Positions 33,924-41,561 of a DNA stretch of 64,000 nucleotides are shown here, piece after piece; position 1 is the stretch's first letter; each line of letters begins with the position of its first letter. The notes under the pieces are model-generated. The model saw nothing but the letters and a program-made list of their open reading frames with translations, was not told the origin of the DNA and made no database searches. The position numbers were made by a program, and so were the translations under genes. Where the stretch lies: positions 33,774 through 97,773 of the forward strand of contig PSLA01000006.1 in NCBI GenBank assembly GCA_040289295.1, in the 5' to 3' direction. This DNA comes from J051 sp040289295. GTDB lineage: Bacteria; Armatimonadota; Fimbriimonadia; Fimbriimonadales; ATM1.

Positions 33924-35585
33924 CTAATCCGCCGGGTTAAACCGGGCGTACAACGGCCCTGACACCGCCGCCGCCGCCAGGACGACGCCCGCACTGAACA
34001 GCAGCGACAGGACCGCGGCAAACGTTAGAGGGATACCCAGTAAGCCGAAGACGATTGCAACCACCACGCTGGGGCCGACGGCGACCGCCCCGGCAAGGAA
34101 CTGGACAAGCCCCCGGAATCCTCGTTGCGTGGGGTCGTCCACGTGCGGGAAGTTGAGAATCACGATCAACTGCACCGCGACGACAGCGCAGGCCAGCCCC
34201 GGGAACGAGAGAAGCGCAGCCAACCCATAGTCGGCCGTGCGCCACATACCCACCAGCAGCATCAGCCCCGACGCGACGCCCATCGCCGCCGGTAACAGCG
34301 CCTTGCCCAGGATGTCCATTAAGCAAAGCGTCATCATGCTGAAGGGGAGCGCCTTCTGCACGTCGGTGCGCCTCAACGTTTCCAAAAACCCGCCCTGCGC
34401 CACCGAGAGCGCGAACGAGAAGACCAACAACAGATGCAGCGGAAGGATAAACACAGCGCCGGAGCTTTTCTCATCGTATGCTATGTAAAAGAGCGCCAAG
34501 AGGAATAGGAGCACTACCAGCATCGCGAGCATCATCGCGCCGAACGCGCGGGCTTGGAGAACCGCTTCTCTCCAGACGATTGCCCATGCGCCTGTCGCCC
34601 TCCAGCCATAGATCAGGGGCGGCGTCCGGGGCTTCAGTTTCCCCTGCCGGGCGTACAAACCATAGATAGAGAACATGTCGCCCTGCTGTTGTGCCTCCCG
34701 CCTTGCCTGCACGCCACCGATCTGCCTCGCCGCCATGTCATACAGCCACGCCGCCTGCCTGCGCGCCGCCCAAATCAAGGCAACCGATCCTCCGAGCAGA
34801 ACGCCGAAACCGAGCCACGCGTCCGCGGGTCGTCCCTCGGTTAGACCCAACGCCATGTCCGCTGCTGCCGTAACGGGGAAGAGCAGCACGCGCGCAAACC
34901 AGGAGTCCGCCAGCGCGAGGAATGCGGCGAGGCTGTCCTCAGCGCGCACCGCGCCTGCAGCCGCGCCCAACAGGTAGGCGCCCACGGCTCCCAGCAGAAC
35001 GGCGAACCAGCGTCTTGCCTTCCGCCCTCCAGTCGTGTCTCTGTTGATCGTCAATCCGATCGCGTAACTTGCCGCAACGCCAAAAAAACTAAGCAAGAGG
35101 AAGGCACCTAACGCCATTCGGCCCACGAGCGCAGGGTCCTCCACGCCGCGGGATAGGAACTGGAAGCCTTGCCACGTTTGCCTGCCACCGAACAAGAGGA
35201 TGATGATGGGGAATAGTAGCGTGAACAAGTAGTCAATCAAGAACCGATGTAAGAGCACTGCCTTCGGGTCAACAGGCGTCGAGAACAGCACATCTGCGTC
35301 CGCGCCTTGATAGTTCCCCGGAGGGCGAAAGGACAAGAGCAGGCGCAGAGCGAAAACCACAACAAACCCGCCAAGGACGACCAAGCGCAGTATCGGATAC
35401 ACCTCCGACGGAAGAGCCTCCATGGCGCCTGCGCCGCGCCTCTCGTAGCGAAAGAAGTTCGCGCCGACGATGCTGAACCACCAAGCTAGGAGGAACAGCA
35501 CACCGATGAGGCGCGTCGGGCTTTGCAGCGCACGACGCACGCTGTTCACGAGCATCCTTCCGGTCAGCCACCAAAGTACTTTCAT
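33924..35585 (-). CDS. ABC exporter permease (putative ABC-export domain)
   Basis: The 553-residue polytopic protein has about twelve helices. Its opening LTGRMLVNSVRRALQSPTRL, LRLLLSFRPPGNYQGADADV and LFSTPVDPKAVLLHRFLIDY is typical of large ABC-2-like exporters of the ABC_export family. It partners the ATPase encoded 105 bases upstream. The substrate is unknown; the following SecD-head and lipoprotein genes suggest an envelope function. ATG 35585 is preferred to upstream in-frame codons because it matches the family N-terminus. Confidence 0.82.
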   Translation of the reverse strand: MKVLWWLTGRMLVNSVRRALQSPTRLIGVLFLLAWWFSIVGANFFRYERRGAGAMEALPSEVYPILRLVVLGGFVVVFALRLLLSFRPPGNYQGADADVLFSTPVDPKAVLLHRFLIDYLFTLLFPIIILLFGGRQTWQGFQFLSRGVEDPALVGRMALGAFLLLSFFGVAASYAIGLTINRDTTGGRKARRWFAVLLGAVGAYLLGAAAGAVRAEDSLAAFLALADSWFARVLLFPVTAAADMALGLTEGRPADAWLGFGVLLGGSVALIWAARRQAAWLYDMAARQIGGVQARREAQQQGDMFSIYGLYARQGKLKPRTPPLIYGWRATGAWAIVWREAVLQARAFGAMMLAMLVVLLFLLALFYIAYDEKSSGAVFILPLHLLLVFSFALSVAQGGFLETLRRTDVQKALPFSMMTLCLMDILGKALLPAAMGVASGLMLLVGMWRTADYGLAALLSFPGLACAVVAVQLIVILNFPHVDDPTQRGFRGLVQFLAGAVAVGPSVVVAIVFGLLGIPLTFAAVLSLLFSAGVVLAAAAVSGPLYARFNPAD

Positions 35586-35624
35586 CGGTTTGAGCAAACA
35601 GTAAGCAGCACCCACGAGCAGGGG

Positions 35625-35692
35625 AACTCTCGCTTCAACCCGTGCGCGCCGCGTGGATTAGTTTTGACGAGGGGACATTCGAGCATGTTCTC
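35625..35692 (-). repeat. Partial duplication of an internal ABC-ATPase segment
   Basis: This intergenic stretch aligns at roughly 80-85 per cent identity with 35946-36013, inside the ATPase gene. It would read ECPLVKTNPRGAHGLKRE, matching EPLVGIDPRGAHEFKQE of the Walker B/D-loop region. It lies just after the ATPase stop. Confidence 0.6.
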
Positions 35693-36467
35693 AGCCTTTG
35701 ACGATGGGCGGCTCTTCGGAGTCGGCCAAGTCAAATCGCACTTCCTCTCGCTCCGCGGTGAGACGCAAGAACACATCCTCGAGCGTTGCGCCTTCGAGGT
35801 TCGCCTGCTGCCGAAGCGACTGCACGGTGCCTTCGGCGATGTTCTTCCCACGGGCGAGGATGACGACACGGTCGCAGAACCGCTCAGCCGTGTCGAGCAG
35901 GTGCGTGCTGATGAGGATCGCGCAGCCGGCGTCGCGCGCCTTGATTAGCTCCTGCTTGAACTCGTGCGCGCCGCGTGGATCAATTCCGACGAGGGGCTCG
36001 TCGAGCAACAGTACGTTCGCGTCGTGGATGAACGCGCACGCGATCGCCAGTTTCTGCTTCATGCCCTTGCTTAGGGTCGCTACGAAGGCATCTCTCTTCT
36101 CCTCCAGGTTGTACTTCGCGAGCAGGTCGTCCGCGCTACGCTGGAACAGGTCGAGCCGGTCGTAGCACATCGCCACGAAGCGGAGGTGTTCGCGCACGGT
36201 GAGTAATTCGTAAAGCGCGGGCACCTCAGGAACGTACGCCATCCGTGCCTTCGCTTCCGCCTGTTGCGACAAAATGTCGTAGCCGTTGATGCGAACGGTG
36301 CCGCTCGTGGGCCTCAAAATGCCGGCGATGCAACGCAACACGGTGGTCTTGCCGGCGCCGTTGGGCCCGAGCAATCCCACAATCTCACCGGGGCTTACCG
36401 TGAAAGAGACACCGTCCGTCGCGCGGAAAGTGCCGTACTCCTTCACCAGGGAGATGACCTCGACCAT
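35691..36467 (-). CDS. ABC exporter ATP-binding protein
   Basis: A 258-residue ATPase with every motif: Walker A GLLGPNGAGKTTVLRCIAG, Q-loop-like AYVPEVPALYELLTV, signature TLSKGMKQKLAIACAFIHD, Walker B VLLLDEPLVGIDPRGAHE and H-loop LISTHLLDTAERF. The signature is LSKGM rather than LSGGQ, common in ABC-2 exporters. It energises the permease at 33924-35585. ATG 36467 has TAACAT seven bases upstream, so the long minus-strand run probably begins here. Confidence 0.92.
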   Translation of the reverse strand: MVEVISLVKEYGTFRATDGVSFTVSPGEIVGLLGPNGAGKTTVLRCIAGILRPTSGTVRINGYDILSQQAEAKARMAYVPEVPALYELLTVREHLRFVAMCYDRLDLFQRSADDLLAKYNLEEKRDAFVATLSKGMKQKLAIACAFIHDANVLLLDEPLVGIDPRGAHEFKQELIKARDAGCAILISTHLLDTAERFCDRVVILARGKNIAEGTVQSLRQQANLEGATLEDVFLRLTAEREEVRFDLADSEEPPIVKG

Positions 36468-36474
36468 CTCCCGG

Positions 36475-36480
36475 ATGTTA
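36475..36480 (-). promoter_or_regulatory. -10 box for the ABC exporter operon
   Basis: TAACAT is followed by seven bases and the ATG at 36467. GGGAG in the spacer could also serve as a ribosome site. Confidence 0.35.
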
Positions 36481-36539
36481 CCGCTGCCGGTCTCCGCGCC
36501 AACCTCTCGTGCGGCCCGCTGGGGTACGGTAGACGTTTC

Positions 36540-37019
36540 ATGAGGCGGGCGAAACGCTCGGAACGGACGACGATCGGATGGAGGGAGTGGGTTTCGCTTC
36601 CGGAGCTGGGCATCCCCGCAGTGAAGGCAAAGATCGACACCGGGGCACGCACGTCTTCCATACACGCTTTTAACGTGCGGTGCTTCGAAAAGGAGGGACG
36701 GGCGATGGTGCGCTTCGACGTTCATCCTATCCAGAGGGACTCGAGGACCTCGGTCCGCGTCGAAGCGGAACTCATCGGGATGCGAGTCGTCCGCTCCTCC
36801 ACCGGGCACTCGCAGCGAAGGCACGTGATCAAGACGGTCATTGAGATCTGCGGCAAGGCAGTGCGCGCCGAGGTAACTCTGACGCGACGGGACGTGATGG
36901 GATTTCGGATGCTCATCGGGCGGAAGGCGCTTGCTGGAACGTTTGTCGTGGATCCCAGCCGCTCTTACGTAGGAGGCCGCCCACCTGGTATCAAACCGCC
37001 TCGGAGAAGCCAACAATGA
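36540..37019 (+). CDS. RimB-like retropepsin protease (putative ATP-dependent zinc protease family)
   Basis: 159 residues with the retropepsin-like signature KAKIDTGARTSSIHAF near residue 28, followed by IEICGKAVRAEVTLTRRDVMGFRMLIGRKAL. This family, once called ATP-dependent zinc proteases, includes RimB, which trims glutamate tails with RimK, and usually neighbours an aspartoacylase/succinylglutamate desuccinylase-type gene. Here the neighbour survives only as a fragment (37016-37250). The ATG follows TACGGT by nine bases, and the stop overlaps the fragment in an ATGA arrangement. Confidence 0.82.
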   Translation: MRRAKRSERTTIGWREWVSLPELGIPAVKAKIDTGARTSSIHAFNVRCFEKEGRAMVRFDVHPIQRDSRTSVRVEAELIGMRVVRSSTGHSQRRHVIKTVIEICGKAVRAEVTLTRRDVMGFRMLIGRKALAGTFVVDPSRSYVGGRPPGIKPPRRSQQ

Positions 37020-37250
37020 CGCGCACACCGCGGAGCCGGGCGCAGGCGTTCGAGTTCGCCGGCAAGAAGGTCTTGCCGGGGGCAGTCCCTCGCGGTTATC
37101 TCTGATGCGTTCTCCACATCCCGTGTCCGAGTGAAGGCGACAGCCTCGGGAGTGGTCGTCGGGCGTGCTTCCGCCGGGTTGGTCACGCGGGGAGATGCGC
37201 TCTACCACATCGCAAGCCCCTATGGGATGCCCAGCACCTTGTGCGTCTGA
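37016..37250 (+). pseudogene. C-terminal remnant of an AstE/AspA-type deacylase
   Basis: The first frame (ATG 37016) reads AFEFAGKKVLPG and soon stops. The next frame continues QSLAVISDAFSTSRVRVKAT and ASGVVVGRASAGLVTRGDAL then YHIAS up to 37250. Together they match the C-terminal domain of succinylglutamate desuccinylase/aspartoacylase-like proteins (a GQxLAxISD...VxAxxxGxVxGR...GDALxHIA pattern). The zinc-binding N-terminal domain of about 250 residues is missing and one frameshift is present near 37080. Genes of this family usually stand beside RimB-like proteases, as here. The 3' end overlaps the queE 3' end on the other strand. Confidence 0.65.
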
Positions 37251-37855
37251 AGGCTCAAGCGCCACTTCGGATGCGCCAGGCAGTATGCAAGCGCCAGATG
37301 CGTGTTCTCCTGCAACCTCGGCCCATCCATCGGCTGCAAAAAGAGATGCCGAAACTCCAGCCCTTCGAAGTCGCGCGGCTCGATGCCCTCTTGCGGGAAC
37401 ACCAGCTTCAGTTCGTCTCCCGAACAGACCTTGAGGGTGGCGCCCGCCTTCGGGCTGACGCACACCCAATCCAGCCCCTCAGGCAGCGATACCGTCCCGT
37501 TCGTTTCCACAGCGACCTCAAAGCCACGCGCGTGCAAAGCCCGAACCAGAGCGTCGTCCAGTTGGAGCGCAGGCTCGCCGCCGGTGCACACAACGAAACG
37601 CCGTTCCTCGTCTCCCGTCCACGCCGACGCTACGGCGTCGGCGAGCGCGTCCGCCCCTTTGAACTTTCCTCCGCCCTCTCCATCAGTGCCGACGAAGTCG
37701 GTATCGCAGAACTGGCACGTCGCGTTCGCCCTGTCCTCCTCCCTGCCCGACCAAAGGTTGCACCCCGCGAAGCGCAAGAACACAGCAGGCCGCCCGCTTT
37801 GCGCTCCCTCGCCCTGAAGCGTGTAGAAAATCTCTTTTACGGAGTATATCTTCAT
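37220..37855 (-). CDS. queE: 7-carboxy-7-deazaguanine synthase
   Basis: A radical-SAM enzyme of 211 residues that makes CDG from carboxytetrahydropterin. The N-terminus VKEIFYTLQGEGAQSGRPAV and FLRFAGCNLW are diagnostic. The cluster cysteines are spaced C-x14-C-x2-C (CNLWSGREEDRANATCQFC), the long form known in part of the family. Also visible are CTGGEPALQLDDALV and ETNGTVSLPEGLDWVCVSPK. It overlaps the queC stop by four bases, giving a queC-queE pair. Confidence 0.95.
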   Translation of the reverse strand: MKIYSVKEIFYTLQGEGAQSGRPAVFLRFAGCNLWSGREEDRANATCQFCDTDFVGTDGEGGGKFKGADALADAVASAWTGDEERRFVVCTGGEPALQLDDALVRALHARGFEVAVETNGTVSLPEGLDWVCVSPKAGATLKVCSGDELKLVFPQEGIEPRDFEGLEFRHLFLQPMDGPRLQENTHLALAYCLAHPKWRLSLQTHKVLGIP

Positions 37856-38613
37856 GGCTGCGCCGCGTAGAGCGTCGGGTCAGGCACGCCAGCCTCGGAG
37901 AACGCCCTCGCTCGGATGCGGCAGGAGTCGCACCTCCCGCAAGCGATCACGCCCTCCTCTCCCTCGGCTGCCCCTCCCAGGGAGCGCGAGCGTCCTCGCG
38001 AGCATGGGTCATAGCAACTCACAGTTTGCTTAAACGGGACACCGAGCGACGCGCCCAAACGCACAATCTCCGCCTTGGAAAGGTTAATGAGCGGCGCATG
38101 GATCGTCGTGGGCGTCCCTTGCTCGGCTGTTGCCCTAAGCGCGACGTTCGCCAGTTCCTGAAACGCAGCGATGTATTTGGGGCGGCAGTCTGGATAGCCG
38201 CTGTAGTCCACCGCGTTGACACCGATAAAAATGTCCTGCGCCTGCCTCACCTCGGCGAGCGCGAGGGCGAGCGACAGCAGTATGGTATTGCGTGCCGGCA
38301 CGTAGGTCGTAGGCACCCCATCACTTAGCCCTTCCTTCGGAACCGGCATTGAAAGATCGGTAAGCGAGGAGCCACCAAACGGGCGAAGGTCGAGCGGCAC
38401 CACCAAGTGCGACTCAACCTCAGCCCAGCGCGCAACAGCGCGCGCGGCATCAAGCTCGACCCTGTGCCGTTGCCCATAGTCAATCGAGAGCGCGTGTACG
38501 GGGAACCCATCCCTCTTCGCGAGCGCCATACACACGGCGGAATCCATCCCACCGCTCAGCAGCACGACTGCAGGCTTCTTCACCGACTGTAGCGTATCCA
38601 CACGCGAGATCAT
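37852..38613 (-). CDS. queC: 7-cyano-7-deazaguanine synthase with repeat-derived insertion
   Basis: QueC converts CDG to preQ0 with ATP and ammonia. The PP-loop AVVLLSGGMDSAVCMALA and SIDYGQRHRVELDAARAVA are present, as are the four zinc cysteines (SCYDP and ACGRCDSC). Between SCYDP and ACGRC relatives have only a few residues; here about 20 extra residues (from CSRGRSRSLGG onward) occur. Part of that insertion is encoded by a copy of the dispersed DNA repeat (37979-38003), kept in frame. ATG 38613 with AAGGA upstream is the start (253 residues). Confidence 0.93.
   Translation of the reverse strand: MISRVDTLQSVKKPAVVLLSGGMDSAVCMALAKRDGFPVHALSIDYGQRHRVELDAARAVARWAEVESHLVVPLDLRPFGGSSLTDLSMPVPKEGLSDGVPTTYVPARNTILLSLALALAEVRQAQDIFIGVNAVDYSGYPDCRPKYIAAFQELANVALRATAEQGTPTTIHAPLINLSKAEIVRLGASLGVPFKQTVSCYDPCSRGRSRSLGGAAEGEEGVIACGRCDSCRIRARAFSEAGVPDPTLYAAQP
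37979..38003 (-). repeat. Dispersed GC-rich repeat inside queC
   Basis: Contains GGGAGCGCGAGCGTCCTCGC on the plus strand. It lies within the zinc-site insertion of queC and does not break the frame. Confidence 0.6.
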
Positions 38614-38617
38614 TCCT

Positions 38618-39166
38618 TTACGGCGCGACCGTCTCTGGCTCGGGGTCGACGCCGATGCCGTCACCGACACGGTTGATGTAAGAGAAGTATGCCACCACCT
38701 GAACGATGTTGGAAATCGCGCGGTCGTCAAAGCCCGCGGCTCGCAGCGACTGCACGTCGTCCTGGGTTACCTGCGCGGGCGTCAGCGCGAGCTTCTCGGC
38801 GTATTCGAGCATCGCACGGTCTTGTCCTGATAGCGTAGCCACTCGCCAATCCTCCCTGATCGCGGGAACAAGGTCTTCGTCGGCACCCTCCGACCGAAGG
38901 TCGCTCGCATGTGCGTCCACTCAGTAATGACAATGGTTCGTATGGGACACGACGACGCCGAGCATCTCCCTTTGCTTGCGCGTCAGCGGCGACTCGCTGT
39001 ACATAACGGCAAGGTACAGGTCGATGGATGCGCGCAAGTGATGAGGGGCGAGGCTCATGCATTTCACAACGTTATAGACTTTGCCCGCCCGCCGGTTAGC
39101 CTCGTCGTAGAGGCGTTTCGACTCGCCCTGTGCCTGCGCTTCTTCGATGAGGTTGATGTATTCCAT
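38618..39166 (-). CDS. AhpD-like/carboxymuconolactone decarboxylase-family protein, probable selenoprotein (UGA at codon 82)
   Basis: Read through the UGA at 38921-38923, the frame gives a complete AhpD-like peroxidase-related protein of 182 residues: EYINLIEEAQAQGESKRLYD, LTRKQREMLGVVVSHTNHCHY, then UGA, then VDAHASDLRSEGADEDLVPA and DDRAISNIVQVVAYFSYINR. The family catalytic site is CxxC followed by three residues and His (NxCxYCxxAH). Here the second Cys is exactly the UGA, so it reads CHYU-VDAH. The coding frame stays intact for 101 codons beyond. A possible stem-loop follows at 38883-38914. Selenocysteine AhpD-like proteins are known in bacteria. Alternatives are a nonsense mutation or base error. 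ATG 39166 lies 22 bases after a tRNA gene. Confidence 0.75.
38883..38914 (-). promoter_or_regulatory. Candidate bacterial SECIS-like stem-loop
   Basis: Downstream of the UGA the RNA can pair GCAC with GUGC and CGACC with GGUCG around a UUC loop. The loop is 23-25 bases after the UGA, inside the spacing usual for bacterial SECIS elements. The lower and upper stems are separated by an uneven internal loop, and no G falls in the first two loop bases, so the fit is partial. Confidence 0.4.
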
Positions 39167-39188
39167 AGTATCTTCCAAGGTAGGATGG

Positions 39189-39261
39189 CGCCCCCGGCAG
39201 GATTCGAACCTGCGGCCCACTGCTTAGAAGGCAGTTGCTCTATCCCCTGAGCTACGGGGGC
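39189..39261 (-). tRNA. tRNA-Arg (anticodon UCU)
   Basis: On the minus strand the acceptor stem is GCCCCCG/CGGGGGC with discriminator G. It has a D arm with GCTCAGGGGATAGAGC, an anticodon loop CTTCTAA flanked by a five-base-pair stem, and a T arm GCAGGTTCGAATCCTGC. No CCA is encoded. It lies directly upstream of the selenoprotein candidate on the same strand. Confidence 0.97.
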
Positions 39262-39283
39262 TGTACCCCGAGAGGATACCTTA

Positions 39284-40084
39284 TCAGCGTTCCTGCGTTT
39301 CTTCCAGGCGCTCCTCCAACTCCTCTCGCTGCGCGGTAAGGAAGCCAGGGCGGAATTCCAGTTCATCCAAAGCGCTGTTGATGGACTCGAGTTGCGTGCG
39401 AATGTCGCTCACAGTTTCGTCCATCTCTTCACTCGGTATCGACGCCTCTCGCTTCTCGAGGCGGTGCCCGAGCAACTGCACGCGCAACGAGTCGAGAGCT
39501 GATATGTAAACCGTGCACTGTGCTTCGGCTCGCGACACCTTCGAAGTGATCGCGTCGAACACGGTGCGATACTCCTCAAAGTTCTTTGCCGCAATGGCAT
39601 AAAGGCTGTTCGTTTCCCTGTCGGGACTGTTGAGCGGCGGAAACGGAAACGTTATGGTTGTGCCGCTCTCGCTGTCGATTATCTCTTTCTTGACAAGGTC
39701 TGCCTTGCGGAGTGAGGTGTAGAGTCGTCGCTTCGTGTGCTCCACGGTGCGCGCGATATCGCTGAAACTTTCTGCGATCCCGACCGGAGCTCGCTTCAAC
39801 GCGCGACGAAACCTTCGATACCGATCCTCGATCATGCGCCAAAGGTCAGCGTATTCCGGATTGACGAAGCGACGTCGCAGCCACCCACGAACGACCTCTA
39901 CGGCAAAGTAGCCGGTGCCCATCGCTGCAATCGCCAACCCCAAGCCGCCCCAGGCGCTGAGCACGCCGGCGAGCGCTATGAGTTGGTATGCCCCGAACCA
40001 GCCCGCGGCAATAACGATCAACGGGGCGGGCTGGAGCGCCGCCAAGAGCAGATTCTTCCAATCGTGCCGGCGAACCTCATCCAT
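39284..40084 (-). CDS. Hypothetical membrane protein with coiled-coil C-terminus
   Basis: 266 residues. Two N-terminal helices (LIVIAAGWFGAYQLIALAGV and GLGLAIAAMGTGYFAVEVV) precede a basic segment (WLRRRFVNPEYADLWRMIED, RYRRFRRALKRAP) and a long helical, charged tail ending QREELEERLEETQER. The organisation recalls the protein at 20476-21180, though sequence similarity is weak. It starts inside the end of gatA (8-base overlap), so it is translated with the amidotransferase genes. No function is suggested. Confidence 0.7.
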   Translation of the reverse strand: MDEVRRHDWKNLLLAALQPAPLIVIAAGWFGAYQLIALAGVLSAWGGLGLAIAAMGTGYFAVEVVRGWLRRRFVNPEYADLWRMIEDRYRRFRRALKRAPVGIAESFSDIARTVEHTKRRLYTSLRKADLVKKEIIDSESGTTITFPFPPLNSPDRETNSLYAIAAKNFEEYRTVFDAITSKVSRAEAQCTVYISALDSLRVQLLGHRLEKREASIPSEEMDETVSDIRTQLESINSALDELEFRPGFLTAQREELEERLEETQER

Positions 40085-41543
40085 CGGTTTTCAGCGGCGC
40101 AGCCCTCGGCTCGACGCCCAGCAACTGCTCCACCGCACGAGCCATGCCAAGCAAAAAGTCGTCGCGGTATGAATCCGCCACAAGCTGCAGGCCGACCGGC
40201 AGACCGTTGCTGAACCCGCAGTTAAGACTGATGGCCGGGAAGTTGGCGATATTTGCAGGAATCGTGCAGAAATCGGCCAGCTTCAGCGCGAGAGGATCGC
40301 CGGCCTTCTCGCCGATGCGGAACGCGACGGTCGGGCTTGTTGGAGCAAGCACGAGGTCGTACTTCTGGAAAGCGCGGCGCATCTCGTCGCGCATCAGCGT
40401 GCGGGCGCGGTGCGCGGTCGCGTAAAAGGCATCATAGTAGCCGCTCGACAAAACATACGTCCCGATAAGGACACGCTCAATGACCTCTTTGCCGAATCCC
40501 TTCGCGCGTGTCGCACTCATCATTTCGATCGGCGTATCGCCGGCAATCCGCAAACCGTATCGAACTCCGTCGTATCGCGCCAGGTTGCTGCTTGCCTCGG
40601 CGGGAGCAATGATGTAGTAAGTCGAAACGCCGTGCTCAATCATAGGAGCGCTGAACTCCTCTACGATCGCCTCTGCCTCTGCGAGTCGCTCACGCGCCTC
40701 AAGCACGATCTGTCGCACGTCCGAGTCCACCGCCTCAGAGAACATCTCCACCGGGCAGCCGACGCGAGTGCCCTTCAGGTCACCGGCTCGAGCAAGCGCG
40801 GGGTCGTATGGGGCATCCACAGTCGTGGCATCCCGAGGGTCAACACCATGGATCGCTTCGAATAGCAGGGTGGCGTCCTCTACGCAACGTGCAAATGGGC
40901 CAATCTGATCCAAAGAGCTTGAGAACGCCACCAGACCATAACGGCTAACCCTTCCATAGGTCGGCTTGAAACCGATAACTCCGCAGAGCGACGCGGGCTG
41001 GCGAATGCTGCCGCCGGTGTCCGAACCCAGCGCGATGGGCACCATCCCAGCGGCGACCGCAGCCGCACTCCCCCCGCTGCTGCCGCCCGGAACGCGCCCC
41101 AAGTCCCAAGGGTTTTTTGTAGGGAAGAACGCACTGAACTCTGTGCTCGTGCCCATCGCGAACTCATCGAGGTTCGTCTTGCCCAGAAGGACTGCGCCGG
41201 CGCCGTCCAACCTTTCTGCAACTGTTGCCGAATAGGGCGGCACGTAGTTTTCAAGAATGCGCGACGCGCAAGTGGTCCGGATACCCCGCGTGATGATGTT
41301 GTCTTTCAGCGCAATCGGGATGCCGGTCAACGCTCCCGCCTCACCGCTTTCTATGCGCGCTTGAGCCGCTTCGGCGCGCTCCATAGCTTCGTCCTCACAA
41401 ACGGTGATGAACGCGTTCACTTGGCTGTCGAGTGCGCGAATGCGATCGAGGTGTGCGCGCGCGAGCTCGGGAGCCGTCGTCTCGCCGCTGTCGAGGCGGC
41501 GGCGCATCTCGGTTACAGTAAGTGGTGTGAGGTCGTCGTCCAT
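40077..41543 (-). CDS. gatA: Glutamyl/aspartyl-tRNA amidotransferase subunit A
   Basis: The 488-residue amidase subunit generates ammonia for converting Glu-tRNA(Gln) or Asp-tRNA(Asn). The catalytic Lys (IALKDNIITRG) and the Ser-cisSer pair in GRVPGGSSGGSAAAVAAGMV are present, with SLCGVIGFKPTYGRVSRYGL. The C-terminal part has APTSPTVAFRIGEK and PAISLNCGFSNGLPVGLQLV. gatC lies 18 bases upstream; gatB is not in this window. Confidence 0.97.
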   Translation of the reverse strand: MDDDLTPLTVTEMRRRLDSGETTAPELARAHLDRIRALDSQVNAFITVCEDEAMERAEAAQARIESGEAGALTGIPIALKDNIITRGIRTTCASRILENYVPPYSATVAERLDGAGAVLLGKTNLDEFAMGTSTEFSAFFPTKNPWDLGRVPGGSSGGSAAAVAAGMVPIALGSDTGGSIRQPASLCGVIGFKPTYGRVSRYGLVAFSSSLDQIGPFARCVEDATLLFEAIHGVDPRDATTVDAPYDPALARAGDLKGTRVGCPVEMFSEAVDSDVRQIVLEARERLAEAEAIVEEFSAPMIEHGVSTYYIIAPAEASSNLARYDGVRYGLRIAGDTPIEMMSATRAKGFGKEVIERVLIGTYVLSSGYYDAFYATAHRARTLMRDEMRRAFQKYDLVLAPTSPTVAFRIGEKAGDPLALKLADFCTIPANIANFPAISLNCGFSNGLPVGLQLVADSYRDDFLLGMARAVEQLLGVEPRAAPLKTDG

Positions 41544-41561
41544 CGGCTGCCCTGCAGCGCG

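Noticed and set aside
37016..37110. In-frame TGA in the deacylase remnant as a second selenocysteine codon
   Set aside because: Sequence homology moves to another frame before the TGA, and the family has no cysteine there; it is decay, not recoding.
36468..37469. Minus-strand N-terminal extension of the ABC exporter ATPase through the rimB-like and queE region
   Set aside because: The extended product is arginine-rich nonsense antisense to real genes; the ATPase begins at 36467 with a promoter.
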